Assembly (NCBI RefSeq): GCF_009299835.1
Contig: NZ_VKCZ01000002.1
Location: forward strand, 62,001-126,000
Length of the DNA stretch: 64,000 nucleotides
From: Microlunatus speluncae
Lineage (GTDB): Bacteria; Actinomycetota; Actinomycetes; Propionibacteriales; Propionibacteriaceae
Direction: 5' to 3'
Positions 24,592 through 33,942 of this stretch are shown here, in pieces (the first letter of the stretch is position 1; every line of letters starts with the position of its first letter). The position numbers and the translations under genes are program-made. The notes under the pieces are model-generated. The model saw only the letters and a list, made by a program, of their open reading frames with translations, did no database searches and had not been told where the DNA came from.

Positions 24592-27500
24592 TCCTCGATC
24601 CGACCCGCCAGGCCCGCGTGTCCGAGCCCGTACCCTTCGACCTCACTGGCCCGCTGCCAACCGGGACGACCGTCCTCGAGGCCAGCGCCGGCACCGGGAA
24701 GACGTACACCATCGCCGCGTTGGCCGCCCGCTATCTGGCCGACGGGCTGGTCGAGCTGGACCAGTTGATGCTGGTCACGTTCGGCCGGATGGCGACCAAC
24801 GAGCTGCGGGACCGGGTCCGGGAGCGACTGGTCCGGGTGGAGCAGCGGCTGGCAACGGTGATCGCCGGCGGTGAGGTCGACGGCGACGAGGTGGAGCGGC
24901 TGATCTGCACCGGGGCGACCGCGGAGCTCAAGATCAAACACGGCCGGATCGCCCGGGCCCGGGCCGACTTCGACGCGGCGACGATCGCCACCACGCACGA
25001 GTTCTGCCTGCGGATGCTCGACGGCCTGGGCGTGATCGGCGACCGGGAGCCGGACGCGATCTTCGTCGAGCACCTGACCGATCTGGTTCGCCAGGCGACG
25101 GGCGACATCTATCTCCGCCGGTACGCGAGCGGAGCCGCCGTCGCCCCGCTGCCGCCGGACCAGGCGCTGCGGCTGGCCGAGACCGTGGTCAACGCGCCAC
25201 ACGCGGAGCTGGTGCCGCGGCCCTCGCCGGAGCAGGGCCCGGATGGTTGGGGCGACGCGTCGGCCGAGCAGGTCGACTTCGCGCTCGAGGTGCGGGCCGA
25301 GGTCGCCCGGCGCAAGGGGTTGGGCCGGCTGTTCAGTTACGACGACATGCTGACCCGGCTGCATCGCTCGCTGACCGATCCCGATCAGGGTGAGGCCGCC
25401 TGCGACCGGCTCCGGCAGCGGTTCCGGGTGGTGTTGATCGACGAGTTCCAGGACACCGATCCGATCCAGTGGGACATCGTCCGGACGGCGTTCCACGGCC
25501 ACGCGACGTTGATCATGATCGGTGACCCGAAGCAGGCGATCTATGCCTTCCGCGGCGCCGATGTGTTCAGCTATCTGGATGCCGTCCGGGTCGCCGACAC
25601 GATCGCCACGCTGGACGTCAACCGGCGCAGCGACGCCGCCCTGGTCGACGCGGCCCAGTCGCTGTTCGGCGGTGCCGCGCTGGGCGACGAACGGATCGTG
25701 GTCCGGCCGGTCCGGGCCCATCACGCCGAGCGCCGGTTGCTGCTCGGCGACACCGGGGAGCTGCCGGCGCCCGTCCGGCTCCGGGTGCTGGAGCACGATC
25801 CGGAGGCGTCCCGGATGCCGATGGTCCGTACGGTCCGGCCGAAGATCACCAAAGACCTGGTGGCCGACGTGACTCGGCTGATCGCGTCCCGGGTGCGACT
25901 GCGCGACGACGAAGACGATCATGAGGTCGGGCCCGGCGACATCGCCGTCCTGGTCCGCCGCAACCGGCAGGCCGAGGCGATCCGGGACGCGCTCACCGCC
26001 GCCGGGGTGCCGGCCGTGGTGCTGGGGGCGACCAGCGTCTTCGGTGCGGCGATGGCGCGGGAATGGCTCACCCTGCTGCGCGCGCTGGAGCAGCCGCGGC
26101 AGGCGCGGGTCCGGTCCGCGGCGCTGACCTGCTTCGTCGGCTGGACCGTGGGCGACCTGGCCCGCGCGGACGAGCCGACGCTGACCGAACTGTCACAGCA
26201 GATCCGCTGGTGGAGCCGCACCCTGGACCGGCGCGGTGTCGCCGCGTTACTGGAGACCATGATCACCGACACCGCGGTGGGGGCCCGGCTGCTCGGCCAG
26301 GTCGACGGCGAACGGCAGCTGACCGACCTGCGGCACATCGGCCAGACCTTGCACGCCGCGATGGTCTCCGGCCGACTCGGGGTCACCGCGCTGGTCGAAT
26401 ATCTGGTGGAACGGATCGCCGACGCCGGGCGTGACGGCACCGAGGGCACCCGCCGGCTGGAGAGCGACTCCAAGGCGGTGCAGATCCTCACCGTGCATCG
26501 GAGCAAGGGCCTGGAGTTCCCGATCGTCTATCTGCCCGAGGCGTGGGACCGCTACGTCGGCGACGACGAGGGCCAGGTGCTGCAACTGCATCAGGAACTG
26601 GCCGACGATGATCATGAAGGATCGACCGGACGGCTGCGGGCCGTGCTCGACGTCGGCGGGCTGACCGGTCCCGGCCGGACCGAGCGGCTGGCCCAGGCCC
26701 GGCGGGAGGACGGCGGCGACGACCTGCGGTTGCTGTACGTCGCCGCGACCCGGGCCAAGTGCCAGTTGATCACCTGGTGGGCGCCGACCCGCAACACCCC
26801 GCCGTCGGCGCTGCAACGATTGCTGTACGGCCCGCGGATCGAGGGGGTCGAGCCGGAGCAGTCCTATCCGGTGACCGACGATCCGCGGTCCCTGTCGCAT
26901 CTCGGCGCCGGGATCTCGGTCGAACTGGTCGAGCCGCGCCAGCCGGCCTCCCCGGCCGGTGGCCCCGAACCGCCATCCGGGCTCGAGGTCCGGGCCTTCG
27001 ACCGCGCCCTCGACCTGATGTGGCGGCGGACCTCGTACTCGGGACTGACTGCGGCGGCCCACGGGATGCCGGGCGACACCGCGGGCGTCGGCAGCGAGGC
27101 CGAGCCCACCAAGGAGGACGACGAGGCGACGGCCGCCCTGGCCCTCGGCGACGATCCCATCCCCACGGCCGGTGGCAGCCCGGCCGATGACGGGCTGGAC
27201 CGGGCGTCGCCGATGAGTCACCTGCCGAGCGGTGCGGACTTCGGCACGGTCGTGCACGCGATCTTCGAGGCCGTCGATCCGACGGCCGACGATCTCGAGG
27301 CCGAGTTGCGCCGCGCCACCGGCGCAGAGCTGAGCCGGGTGCCGGCCGGGACGATGACCGCCGACGGCCTGATCGACGGGCTGTTGCCGACGTACGACAC
27401 TCCGCTCGGGCCGCTGGCCGACGATCGCCGGCTGCGCGACTTCGGGACCGCCGACCGGCTGGCCGAGCTCGACTTCGAGTTTCCGCTGGCCGGCGGTGAT

Positions 27501-28031
27501 CAACCGACCGGCGAGTTGATGCTGCCCGATCTGGCGCCGCTGCTCCGTCGGCACCTGCCGCCGAACGACCCCTTGATCGACTATCCCGATCAGCTCGAGT
27601 TGCCCGAGCTGGCCCAGGAATCGTTGCGCGGCTATCTGGTCGGCAGCATCGATGCGGTGCTGCGGGCCGGCACGCCCGAGGCGCCGCGCTATCTGGTGGT
27701 CGACTACAAGACCAACTGGATCGGTGAGCCGGTCGACGAGCTGCCGCTGCGGCGCTATCAGCTGCCGTCGCTGGCCCGGGCCATGATCGGGGCGCACTAC
27801 CCGTTGCAGGCGTTGCTCTATTCGGTCGCCCTGCACCGCTACCTGCGCTGGCGACAGCCGGACTACCGGCCCGATGATCATCTCGGCGGCGTGCTGTATC
27901 TGTTCCTCCGCGGCATGGCCGGGCCGGACACTCCGGCGACCGACGGCATCCCGTGCGGCGTGTTCAGCTGGCGTCCACCGCCGGCCATGATCACGGAGCT
28001 GTCCGATCTTCTCGACCGTGGCCGGAGCTGA
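24588..28031 (+). CDS. recB: Exodeoxyribonuclease V subunit RecB
   Basis: A 1147-residue protein. Walker A is S-A-G-T-G-K-T (about 32-38), motif II is L-I-D-E-F-Q-D-T-D, motif V is V-H-R-S-K-G-L-E-F and motif VI is A-A-T-R-A-K. The C-terminal RecB-family nuclease has G-x-x-V-H, then S-I-D-A-V and V-V-D-Y-K-T-N, the metal-binding aspartates and catalytic lysine. The ATG is within the recC stop (ATGA). It gives 3'-5' unwinding and the nuclease of RecBCD. Confidence 0.96.
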   Translation: MILDPTRQARVSEPVPFDLTGPLPTGTTVLEASAGTGKTYTIAALAARYLADGLVELDQLMLVTFGRMATNELRDRVRERLVRVEQRLATVIAGGEVDGDEVERLICTGATAELKIKHGRIARARADFDAATIATTHEFCLRMLDGLGVIGDREPDAIFVEHLTDLVRQATGDIYLRRYASGAAVAPLPPDQALRLAETVVNAPHAELVPRPSPEQGPDGWGDASAEQVDFALEVRAEVARRKGLGRLFSYDDMLTRLHRSLTDPDQGEAACDRLRQRFRVVLIDEFQDTDPIQWDIVRTAFHGHATLIMIGDPKQAIYAFRGADVFSYLDAVRVADTIATLDVNRRSDAALVDAAQSLFGGAALGDERIVVRPVRAHHAERRLLLGDTGELPAPVRLRVLEHDPEASRMPMVRTVRPKITKDLVADVTRLIASRVRLRDDEDDHEVGPGDIAVLVRRNRQAEAIRDALTAAGVPAVVLGATSVFGAAMAREWLTLLRALEQPRQARVRSAALTCFVGWTVGDLARADEPTLTELSQQIRWWSRTLDRRGVAALLETMITDTAVGARLLGQVDGERQLTDLRHIGQTLHAAMVSGRLGVTALVEYLVERIADAGRDGTEGTRRLESDSKAVQILTVHRSKGLEFPIVYLPEAWDRYVGDDEGQVLQLHQELADDDHEGSTGRLRAVLDVGGLTGPGRTERLAQARREDGGDDLRLLYVAATRAKCQLITWWAPTRNTPPSALQRLLYGPRIEGVEPEQSYPVTDDPRSLSHLGAGISVELVEPRQPASPAGGPEPPSGLEVRAFDRALDLMWRRTSYSGLTAAAHGMPGDTAGVGSEAEPTKEDDEATAALALGDDPIPTAGGSPADDGLDRASPMSHLPSGADFGTVVHAIFEAVDPTADDLEAELRRATGAELSRVPAGTMTADGLIDGLLPTYDTPLGPLADDRRLRDFGTADRLAELDFEFPLAGGDQPTGELMLPDLAPLLRRHLPPNDPLIDYPDQLELPELAQESLRGYLVGSIDAVLRAGTPEAPRYLVVDYKTNWIGEPVDELPLRRYQLPSLARAMIGAHYPLQALLYSVALHRYLRWRQPDYRPDDHLGGVLYLFLRGMAGPDTPATDGIPCGVFSWRPPPAMITELSDLLDRGRS

Positions 28032-28033
28032 TC

Positions 28034-29956
28034 ATGACCGAGACGATGATCATGGATCCTGCCGATGCCGCCCTGGTGATCGGCGCCGAGGGGCTGCTGC
28101 GTGAGTTCAACACCGCGGGTGTCCTCGGGCCGGCCGACGTGCATGCGGCGACCGCGATCTCCCGGCTGGCCGGCGAGGCCGACGATCGGGTCCGGCTGGC
28201 CCTCGCGCTGGCCGTACGCGCTGTGCGGGCAGGCTCGGTCTGCATCGATCTGGCCGAGGTGCACACCACCTCGTTCGACACCTCCGAGGTGACGATCGAC
28301 GTGTCGACGCTGCCCTGGCCCGAGCCCGGGGCCTGGCTGGCGGCGGTCCGGGCCAGCCCGATGGTGAGCGACGGCCATGATCAACCGGGCGGGCGGCCGC
28401 TGCGGCTGGCGCACGGGCTGCTCTACCTGGAGCGTTACTGGCTGCAGGAAGAGGAAGTGCGGACCGAATGGCTGCAGCGCGAGGGCGGCACCCCGCCGGA
28501 GGTCGATCTGGCCCGGCTGACCGAGGCGTTGGACCGGCTGTTCACCGGCAGCGGACTGCCGGCCGGCGAGCCGGATCAGCAGCGGCTCGCGGCGGCCGTG
28601 GCGGCCTTGCGCTGGGTCAGCGTGATCGCCGGCGGGCCGGGCACCGGGAAGACGACCACGGTGGCGCGGGTGCTGGCCCTGCTGCTGGATCAGCCCGGCT
28701 CGGAACATCGGCCCGGCCGCGGGCTGCGGATCGCCCTGGCCGCGCCGACCGGCAAGGCCGCGGCGCGGCTGGAGGAGGCGGTCCGGGACGCGACGAGCCG
28801 ACTGCCGGCCGGTGATCGGGAACGGCTGGGCGATCTCGGTGCCTCGACCCTGCACCGGCTGCTGGGTTGGCTGCCCGGCTCCCGCGGCCGGTTCCGCTAT
28901 CACCGCGGCAATCATCTGCCGTACGACGTGATCGTGGTCGACGAGACCTCGATGGTGTCGCTGACCCTGATGGCCCGGCTGTTGGAGGCGGTCCGGCCGG
29001 ACGCCCGGCTGGTGTTCGTCGGTGACCCGGACCAGCTCTCCTCGGTCGAGGCCGGGGCCGTGTTGGCCGACATCGCCGCCGCACCCGGGGCCGACGACTC
29101 GGCGCTGGCCGAGGCACTGGGAGTTCTCGGTCCGAGCGACGGGCAGACACCGGTGCACGGCGTGGTGCGGCTGAGCCACACCTGGCGCTACGGTGGCGCG
29201 ATCGACGAACTGGCCCAGGCCATCCGCAAGTCGGATCCGGACGCCGCGATCGCCGTCCTGCGATCCGGGGCGCCCGACGTGGTGTTCGTCGAAAGTGATC
29301 TTGATCGGGCCGATCCGCCCGGCCTGGAGCCGCTGCGTGATCAGGTCCGCAGCTCCGGCCGAGTGAGCCACGACGCCGCGGCCGCGGGCGAGTTCGAGCA
29401 GGCGTTGCGCGGGTTGGACCAACACCGCCTGCTCTGTGCCCACCGGCAGGGCCCGTTCGGGGTGGCCCGGTGGGGCGCCGAGGCCGAGCACTGGCTGATC
29501 GAGGCCTTCGGGTCCTGGGCCGTGCCGAGTGAGGGCACGGCCGGTCGCCGGGACCGCGGCGCGGAGTGGTATCCCGGCCGGCCGTTGTTGATCACCGCCA
29601 ACGATTACGAGCTGGGCCTGTACAACGGCGACACCGGCGTCGTGGTGACCACCCCTGATGGGCCGCGGGCGGCGTTCGCCCGCGGGGCCAAGCCGACCGT
29701 GGTGTCACCGGTCCGGCTGGACGCGGTGCAGACCGTGCACGCGATGACCGTGCACCGGGCGCAGGGCAGCCAGTTCAGTTGCGTCTCGTTCATCGTGCCG
29801 CCGCCGGACTCGCCACTGCTGACCCGGGAGCTGCTCTACACCGCCGTCACCCGCGCGACGGATCGGGTGCAGGTCTTCGGCACCGTCGACGCGATCCGCC
29901 AGGCGATCCTGCACCCGGCCAATCGAGCCAGCGGCCTCCGGCCCCGCCTGATCTGA
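28034..29956 (+). CDS. recD: Exodeoxyribonuclease V subunit RecD
   Basis: A 640-residue SF1B helicase. Walker A is [10 protein letters not shown] (about 200), motif II is V-V-D-E-T-S-M-V, and late motif T-V-H-R-A-Q-G-S-Q-F is near 575. It provides 5'-3' unwinding in RecBCD. The ATG at 28034 is 2 nt after the recB stop; an in-frame upstream extension would lie inside recB. It ends 23 nt from the convergent nudC. Confidence 0.95.
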   Translation: MTETMIMDPADAALVIGAEGLLREFNTAGVLGPADVHAATAISRLAGEADDRVRLALALAVRAVRAGSVCIDLAEVHTTSFDTSEVTIDVSTLPWPEPGAWLAAVRASPMVSDGHDQPGGRPLRLAHGLLYLERYWLQEEEVRTEWLQREGGTPPEVDLARLTEALDRLFTGSGLPAGEPDQQRLAAAVAALRWVSVIAGGPGTGKTTTVARVLALLLDQPGSEHRPGRGLRIALAAPTGKAAARLEEAVRDATSRLPAGDRERLGDLGASTLHRLLGWLPGSRGRFRYHRGNHLPYDVIVVDETSMVSLTLMARLLEAVRPDARLVFVGDPDQLSSVEAGAVLADIAAAPGADDSALAEALGVLGPSDGQTPVHGVVRLSHTWRYGGAIDELAQAIRKSDPDAAIAVLRSGAPDVVFVESDLDRADPPGLEPLRDQVRSSGRVSHDAAAAGEFEQALRGLDQHRLLCAHRQGPFGVARWGAEAEHWLIEAFGSWAVPSEGTAGRRDRGAEWYPGRPLLITANDYELGLYNGDTGVVVTTPDGPRAAFARGAKPTVVSPVRLDAVQTVHAMTVHRAQGSQFSCVSFIVPPPDSPLLTRELLYTAVTRATDRVQVFGTVDAIRQAILHPANRASGLRPRLI

Positions 29957-29979
29957 CCGGGGCCGCGGGCGGGCCGCTT

Positions 29980-30843
29980 TCAGGTCAGTTCGCCGTCGCG
30001 CCATGCCTGGACCAGGCGGTGCGCGATCGAACTCTTCGTGGGCAGTGAGATCTCACCCGCCGCGAGCTTCTGGGTGAGCTCGTCCCGGCTGAACCACGCG
30101 GCGAAGCCGATCTCCTCGCCATCGACGCTGATGTCGGAGCTCTCGGCGCGAGCCCAGAAGCCCAGCATCAGCGATCGCGGCATCGGCCACGGCTGGCTGC
30201 CGAAGTAGTTGACCTCGCTCAGCCGCACGTCGACCTCTTCGGCCATCTCCCGGTGGACGGCCTGCTCCAGCGACTCCCCCGACTCGACGAAGCCGGCGAA
30301 CACTGACAGTCGGTTGCCCTGCCAGTTGACCTGGTGGCCGAGCAGCAGCCGGTCCTCCGGATCGATGATGGCGACGATCACCGCGGGGTCGGTCCGGGGA
30401 AAAAGCTCCAGATCGCAGCCGGCGCAGTGCCGGGCATAACCGCCGTTGATGACCCGGGTCTCGGCCCCGCAGCGCGGGCAGTGCGGCTCACTGCGATGCC
30501 AGTTGATCATCCCGGCCGCGGTGGCGGCGATGTCGCGTTCGTTGTCGGTCAACTGATGGGCGACCTCACGAAAATCGTGCACGTCGCCCTCGGTCAGCGC
30601 CTCGACGGCGAAGATCGGCACCTCGTCCAGCAGCCCCAGCAGCCGGTGCCGTTGCGAGTCGTATTCGACGAACGGCTTCACCATCCGGAGCTTGCTGCCG
30701 CCGGCGTTGGTGGTGAACCGGCTCTGCTGGTCGAGCTTCAGCAACTTGGCGTCGGGTGAGCGCCACAGGTGAGCCACCCATTCGGCCGATCTCCGATGCT
30801 CATCCACCCGATCGAGATCGCTGGCCATCGCCCAATTGATCAC
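29980..30843 (-). CDS. nudC: NAD(+) diphosphatase / NAD-cap hydrolase NudC
   Basis: A 287-residue protein. A four-cysteine zinc ribbon (C-P-R-C-G ... C-A-G-C) precedes the Nudix box G-F-V-E-S-G-E-S-L-E-Q-A-V-H-R-E-M-A-E-E-V, and the NudC-specific S-Q-P-W-P-M-P-R-S-L-M follows. It splits NADH/NAD to NMNH and AMP and removes NAD caps from RNA. The GTG start at 30843 has GGAG only 2 nt away; an ATG at 30828 is possible. It sits next to uvrD2 in the reference order; here recCBD intervenes. Confidence 0.94.
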   Translation of the reverse strand: MINWAMASDLDRVDEHRRSAEWVAHLWRSPDAKLLKLDQQSRFTTNAGGSKLRMVKPFVEYDSQRHRLLGLLDEVPIFAVEALTEGDVHDFREVAHQLTDNERDIAATAAGMINWHRSEPHCPRCGAETRVINGGYARHCAGCDLELFPRTDPAVIVAIIDPEDRLLLGHQVNWQGNRLSVFAGFVESGESLEQAVHREMAEEVDVRLSEVNYFGSQPWPMPRSLMLGFWARAESSDISVDGEEIGFAAWFSRDELTQKLAAGEISLPTKSSIAHRLVQAWRDGELT

Positions 30844-30943
30844 GTCTCCAGCCTAAGGGAAGCGCTGTCCGGCCCGGTGACCGGAATCCTGGTCATCGGG
30901 ACGGTCCGCGGTGGGTAGCCAGGGCGGCCGTGACTCACATATC

Positions 30944-30958
30944 GAGACGATTAGTCTC
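30944..30958. promoter_or_regulatory. Possible operator (5-5-5 palindrome)
   Basis: GAGAC-GATTA-GTCTC lies about 60 nt before the methyltransferase start, in the 172-nt gap between nudC and that gene. Such short palindromes often bind TetR-type repressors; no regulator gene is adjacent. Confidence 0.35.
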
Positions 30959-31014
30959 TCATTCTGGACATTGATTCGATTTCAGCCAGGATGAAGGCCG
31001 ATCGGAGGTCCACC

Positions 31015-31809
31015 ATGAGCACCTACACCCACGGACACCACGAGTCCGTCCTGCGCTCCCACCGCTGGCGTACCGCGGCTAACTCGGCCGCCCACCTGCT
31101 GCCCCACCTGCGCCCCGACCAGCACCTGCTCGACGTCGGCGCCGGACCCGGAACGATCACCCTCGACCTCGCCCAGCAGGTCGCCCAGGTCACCGCCACC
31201 GAGATCGGCGAGCCCGAGCTGGCCCTGTCCCGCGAGCTCGCCGCCGAACGCGGCGTGACCAACGTCCGGTTCGAGGTCCAGGACATCCACGCACTCACGT
31301 TCACCGACGACACCTTCGACGTCACCCACGCCCACCAGGTGCTGCAACACGTCGCCGACCCGGTGCAAGCCCTGCGCGAGCTGCGCCGGGTGACCCGACC
31401 CGGCGGCATCGTCGCCATCCGCGACAGCGACTACCGCGCCTTCGCCTGGTGGCCCCTGCTCCCCGAGCTGGACGAATGGCTCGACCTCTACCGCACCGCC
31501 GCCCGCGCCAACGGCGGCGAACCCGACGCCGGCCGCCAACTCCTCAGCTGGGCCCGGACCGCCGGCTTCACCGACATCACCGCGACCTCATCGACCTGGT
31601 GCTTCAGCACGCCCGAAGACCGAGCCTGGTGGGGCGGCATGTGGGCCGACCGCATCCTCCACTCCGCCCTCGCCGACCAACTCGTCCGCGACAACCTGGC
31701 CACCACTCAAGACCTCGAACGCATCTCCGCCGCCTGGCATGCGTGGTCAGCTGCCGAGGACGGCTGGTTCTCGATCCTGCATGGGGAAATCCTCGCCCGG
31801 CGTGACTAG
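31015..31809 (+). CDS. Class I SAM-dependent methyltransferase
   Basis: A 264-residue protein with the Rossmann motif L-L-D-V-G-A-G-P-G-T-I-T (about 37-48), acidic loop A-T-E-I, post-I F-E-V-Q-D-I and motif D-V-T-H-A-H-Q-V-L-Q-H. The pattern resembles UbiE/menaquinone-type methyltransferases with an aromatic-rich C-terminal half. The ATG at 31015 has GGAGG upstream. It opens the accessory block between nudC and adnB and converges on the low-GC cassette. Substrate unknown. Confidence 0.88.
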   Translation: MSTYTHGHHESVLRSHRWRTAANSAAHLLPHLRPDQHLLDVGAGPGTITLDLAQQVAQVTATEIGEPELALSRELAAERGVTNVRFEVQDIHALTFTDDTFDVTHAHQVLQHVADPVQALRELRRVTRPGGIVAIRDSDYRAFAWWPLLPELDEWLDLYRTAARANGGEPDAGRQLLSWARTAGFTDITATSSTWCFSTPEDRAWWGGMWADRILHSALADQLVRDNLATTQDLERISAAWHAWSAAEDGWFSILHGEILARRD

Positions 31810-31881
31810 GCGTGACTAGGGCCAGCCGGGCGATCACTCGCCTCGGGCCGGGTCACGGGATGCATCAAGCAGTCCGAACTA

Positions 31882-32154
31882 TTATCCAGCCCTACTGACC
31901 GTTGCGACCGAGCCGCGAGTTCCCGCTGTCGGCTCAAATACCTTCGCGACGTGCCAGTGATCTCCCGAGAAGTCAAATGTCTGACCCTCACGAAGATGAA
32001 GATAGCGTTCGCCGCTTTCATCCTTGATGAATAGCCGAATGGCCCATTCACCGTCGTCATCGGTGTAGTTCTGCCCACCAAGAATATCCCCTGAGGCCAG
32101 CCGGTACGGGATGCCGAGCTGGATTGTCACACTGTCTGATGGGCCAGTGGTCAT
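31882..32154 (-). CDS. Small protein, DUF6406-like, possible immunity or chaperone partner
   Basis: A 90-residue, mostly beta protein: V-T-I-Q-L-G-I-P-Y-R ... W-A-I-R-L-F-I-K ... Y-L-H-L-R-E-G-Q-T-F ... H-W-H-V-A-K-V. This resembles the small actinobacterial DUF6406 family, as far as I can judge. It starts 12 nt after the calpain-like gene, with its GAGGAAAG site beginning in that gene's stop, so it is co-translated. Composition is as low in GC as the effector gene. The position suggests an inhibitor of the peptidase. No cysteine-protease inhibitor motif is recognised. Confidence 0.7.
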   Translation of the reverse strand: MTTGPSDSVTIQLGIPYRLASGDILGGQNYTDDDGEWAIRLFIKDESGERYLHLREGQTFDFSGDHWHVAKVFEPTAGTRGSVATVSRAG

Positions 32155-32166
32155 CGATGTCTTTCC

Positions 32167-33942
32167 TCACTTCAGAGTTGCATACTCGGACTGATAATAG
32201 GATCTAAAAGTCTTGGCATCCATCGGACTTGGATGGTCACACCCCCACGGATTCCGCAACTGAATCATGTCTTGGTCAACCTGAACCACCTCGTAGGCGT
32301 GTCCGGGCTCAATCCCAGGCGGGAACAGCTCGCCAGCAGCACGACCTCGAGTTCCGACAATTACTGGCTTGTTCTCGTCAAGTCGATCACTCAACTCACG
32401 AATCGTCTGCTCGTCACTTCGCGGACCATTTGGCAACTCGCACACTTCGGCTTCAACGCCGGTCAGGCGAGCCATCAGGTCGGCCTGCTGATAGCTCGTC
32501 GATCCTAGATCGAGCCTGTTATATCCCAACGGTGCGAAATCAGGCGATGGAGGCAACCCGTTCATGCGGCGGTCGTCGTCGACGGCATGTTTGTCACCAT
32601 AGCTGTGCGCACCGTCTTCCCACCGCTCCTGCCACACCCGGTGCTGGTCGGCGCTCCAACCTTGATCCTCCGCTGCAACCACTTTTTCGAGTATCGCCGG
32701 CCAGCCGACTGAAGCAGCCTCCGCACCTGCGACGGGCCGATCTCGGTGGCTGACGTTCACCGGCAGCACGTCATCGACCTGATGGACTCGTGTACCTCCG
32801 GTGAGGTGTCCCGCTCCGTCAGTCTCGTGGAGGATGACGTCGAATTTCCCATTCCCAATCTCTCGGATCGCACTCTGGATCACATCGGGCCTTTGGCCAG
32901 CGACTGCTCCAATGGTTGCGATGATGCCACAGTCGCCGACGCTTCCCTGCACAACCTGGTCCCGGGTCGGCGGGCCGTCGAATATTGGCGTTGGCTTGTC
33001 AGGGTCCCGAACCAGGTACCGTTCCAGAGCCACCGGGGGAATATTGGAGTAGTAATCCTGCGACATCTGTGGCTGACTGACTTCGATATCAGAGTCAGTC
33101 GCGTCCGATTCCGGGAGCTGCGAGGCACCACTCGAGTCGGTTCCTCCGGACAGCCCCGCGGGATTTCTTTCTTGACTATCCCCCACGTCGGGGTCCATGA
33201 CCCCCTGACGAGCGATCTCGTCATTCGCCAGGTTCACAGATTCTCCGGTGGTTCGCTCGCTCCGGACTTCTCGATCCTCGCCTGCCGAATACTCCAAGTG
33301 GTGGTAGCCGGACGGATCTGATGTCGCTAGGAGCTTCCCGCGGCCGTCATCACCAATCGCTACGGAGCTTGCCTCCGGCTTGAGGTCGCCGGGCTTCACG
33401 AACCGAAACTCGGGCTGCGACTGCCCCTCGGAAGGTTGCTCGTCCACCGAGCGCTTCGAGTCGGGCTGCTGCCGAATTCCTTCGACTGGTTCCCGGAGGT
33501 TCTCGACCGAGGCCTCGCTCAAGGAGACGACGTTGTCATCGGTGTCGGCCGATGGTTCTGATTGATGTCCGACACTGGCGTCAGCTGCAGACTCGATCGC
33601 CCTCGACTCAGCATGTCGGGCTTCTGCCTCGTCAGCCAAAGTCCGCAATTCGTCGAAGGTCATGGTGCTGCGATCGGACGAGCCGCTCTGCAGTCCAGGG
33701 TCTGCGGTCACGGGCACACGGTCGGATTCGGCGTGATCCGACTTCGTATCCGAGTGCTCTGCCTCCTCCACATCGGCCAATTGCTGTAGCTCGTCGAACG
33801 AAATGTCTTCTATGGCTCCTGTGCCCTGATCGGATCTCTCGGTGCCGGTCTCCCTCGGTGCGTCCGCAATCGGGGTCGAGTCGGAAGCGGAATCGGAACT
33901 CTCGGGATCCATCCGGTCGTTCGGCAGCCGATCGATAGCCAT
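32167..33942 (-). CDS. Calpain-like (C2) cysteine peptidase, putative effector
   Basis: A 591-residue protein. Residues 1 to ~300 are acidic, Ser/Asp/Glu-rich and probably disordered, with a duplicated F-D-E-L-x-x-L-A-D-x-x-E-A-x-H motif at 47-63 and 94-110. The C-terminal half is a calpain-like domain: Q-G-S-V-G-D-C338-G, H548 in P-G-H-A-Y-E-V-V and N564 in L-R-N-P-W-G, the C/H/N triad in order. There is no signal peptide or membrane span. The ATG shares one base with the ATPase stop (TGATG), so coupling is tight; a longer ORF start at 33981 is less likely. GC is clearly lower than the genome. C2 domains are known toxin modules. Confidence 0.85.
   Translation of the reverse strand: MAIDRLPNDRMDPESSDSASDSTPIADAPRETGTERSDQGTGAIEDISFDELQQLADVEEAEHSDTKSDHAESDRVPVTADPGLQSGSSDRSTMTFDELRTLADEAEARHAESRAIESAADASVGHQSEPSADTDDNVVSLSEASVENLREPVEGIRQQPDSKRSVDEQPSEGQSQPEFRFVKPGDLKPEASSVAIGDDGRGKLLATSDPSGYHHLEYSAGEDREVRSERTTGESVNLANDEIARQGVMDPDVGDSQERNPAGLSGGTDSSGASQLPESDATDSDIEVSQPQMSQDYYSNIPPVALERYLVRDPDKPTPIFDGPPTRDQVVQGSVGDCGIIATIGAVAGQRPDVIQSAIREIGNGKFDVILHETDGAGHLTGGTRVHQVDDVLPVNVSHRDRPVAGAEAASVGWPAILEKVVAAEDQGWSADQHRVWQERWEDGAHSYGDKHAVDDDRRMNGLPPSPDFAPLGYNRLDLGSTSYQQADLMARLTGVEAEVCELPNGPRSDEQTIRELSDRLDENKPVIVGTRGRAAGELFPPGIEPGHAYEVVQVDQDMIQLRNPWGCDHPSPMDAKTFRSYYQSEYATLK

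Noticed and set aside
32229..33938. Several plus-strand ORFs opposite the peptidase gene
   Set aside because: Shadows of the calpain-like gene, whose triad is intact.
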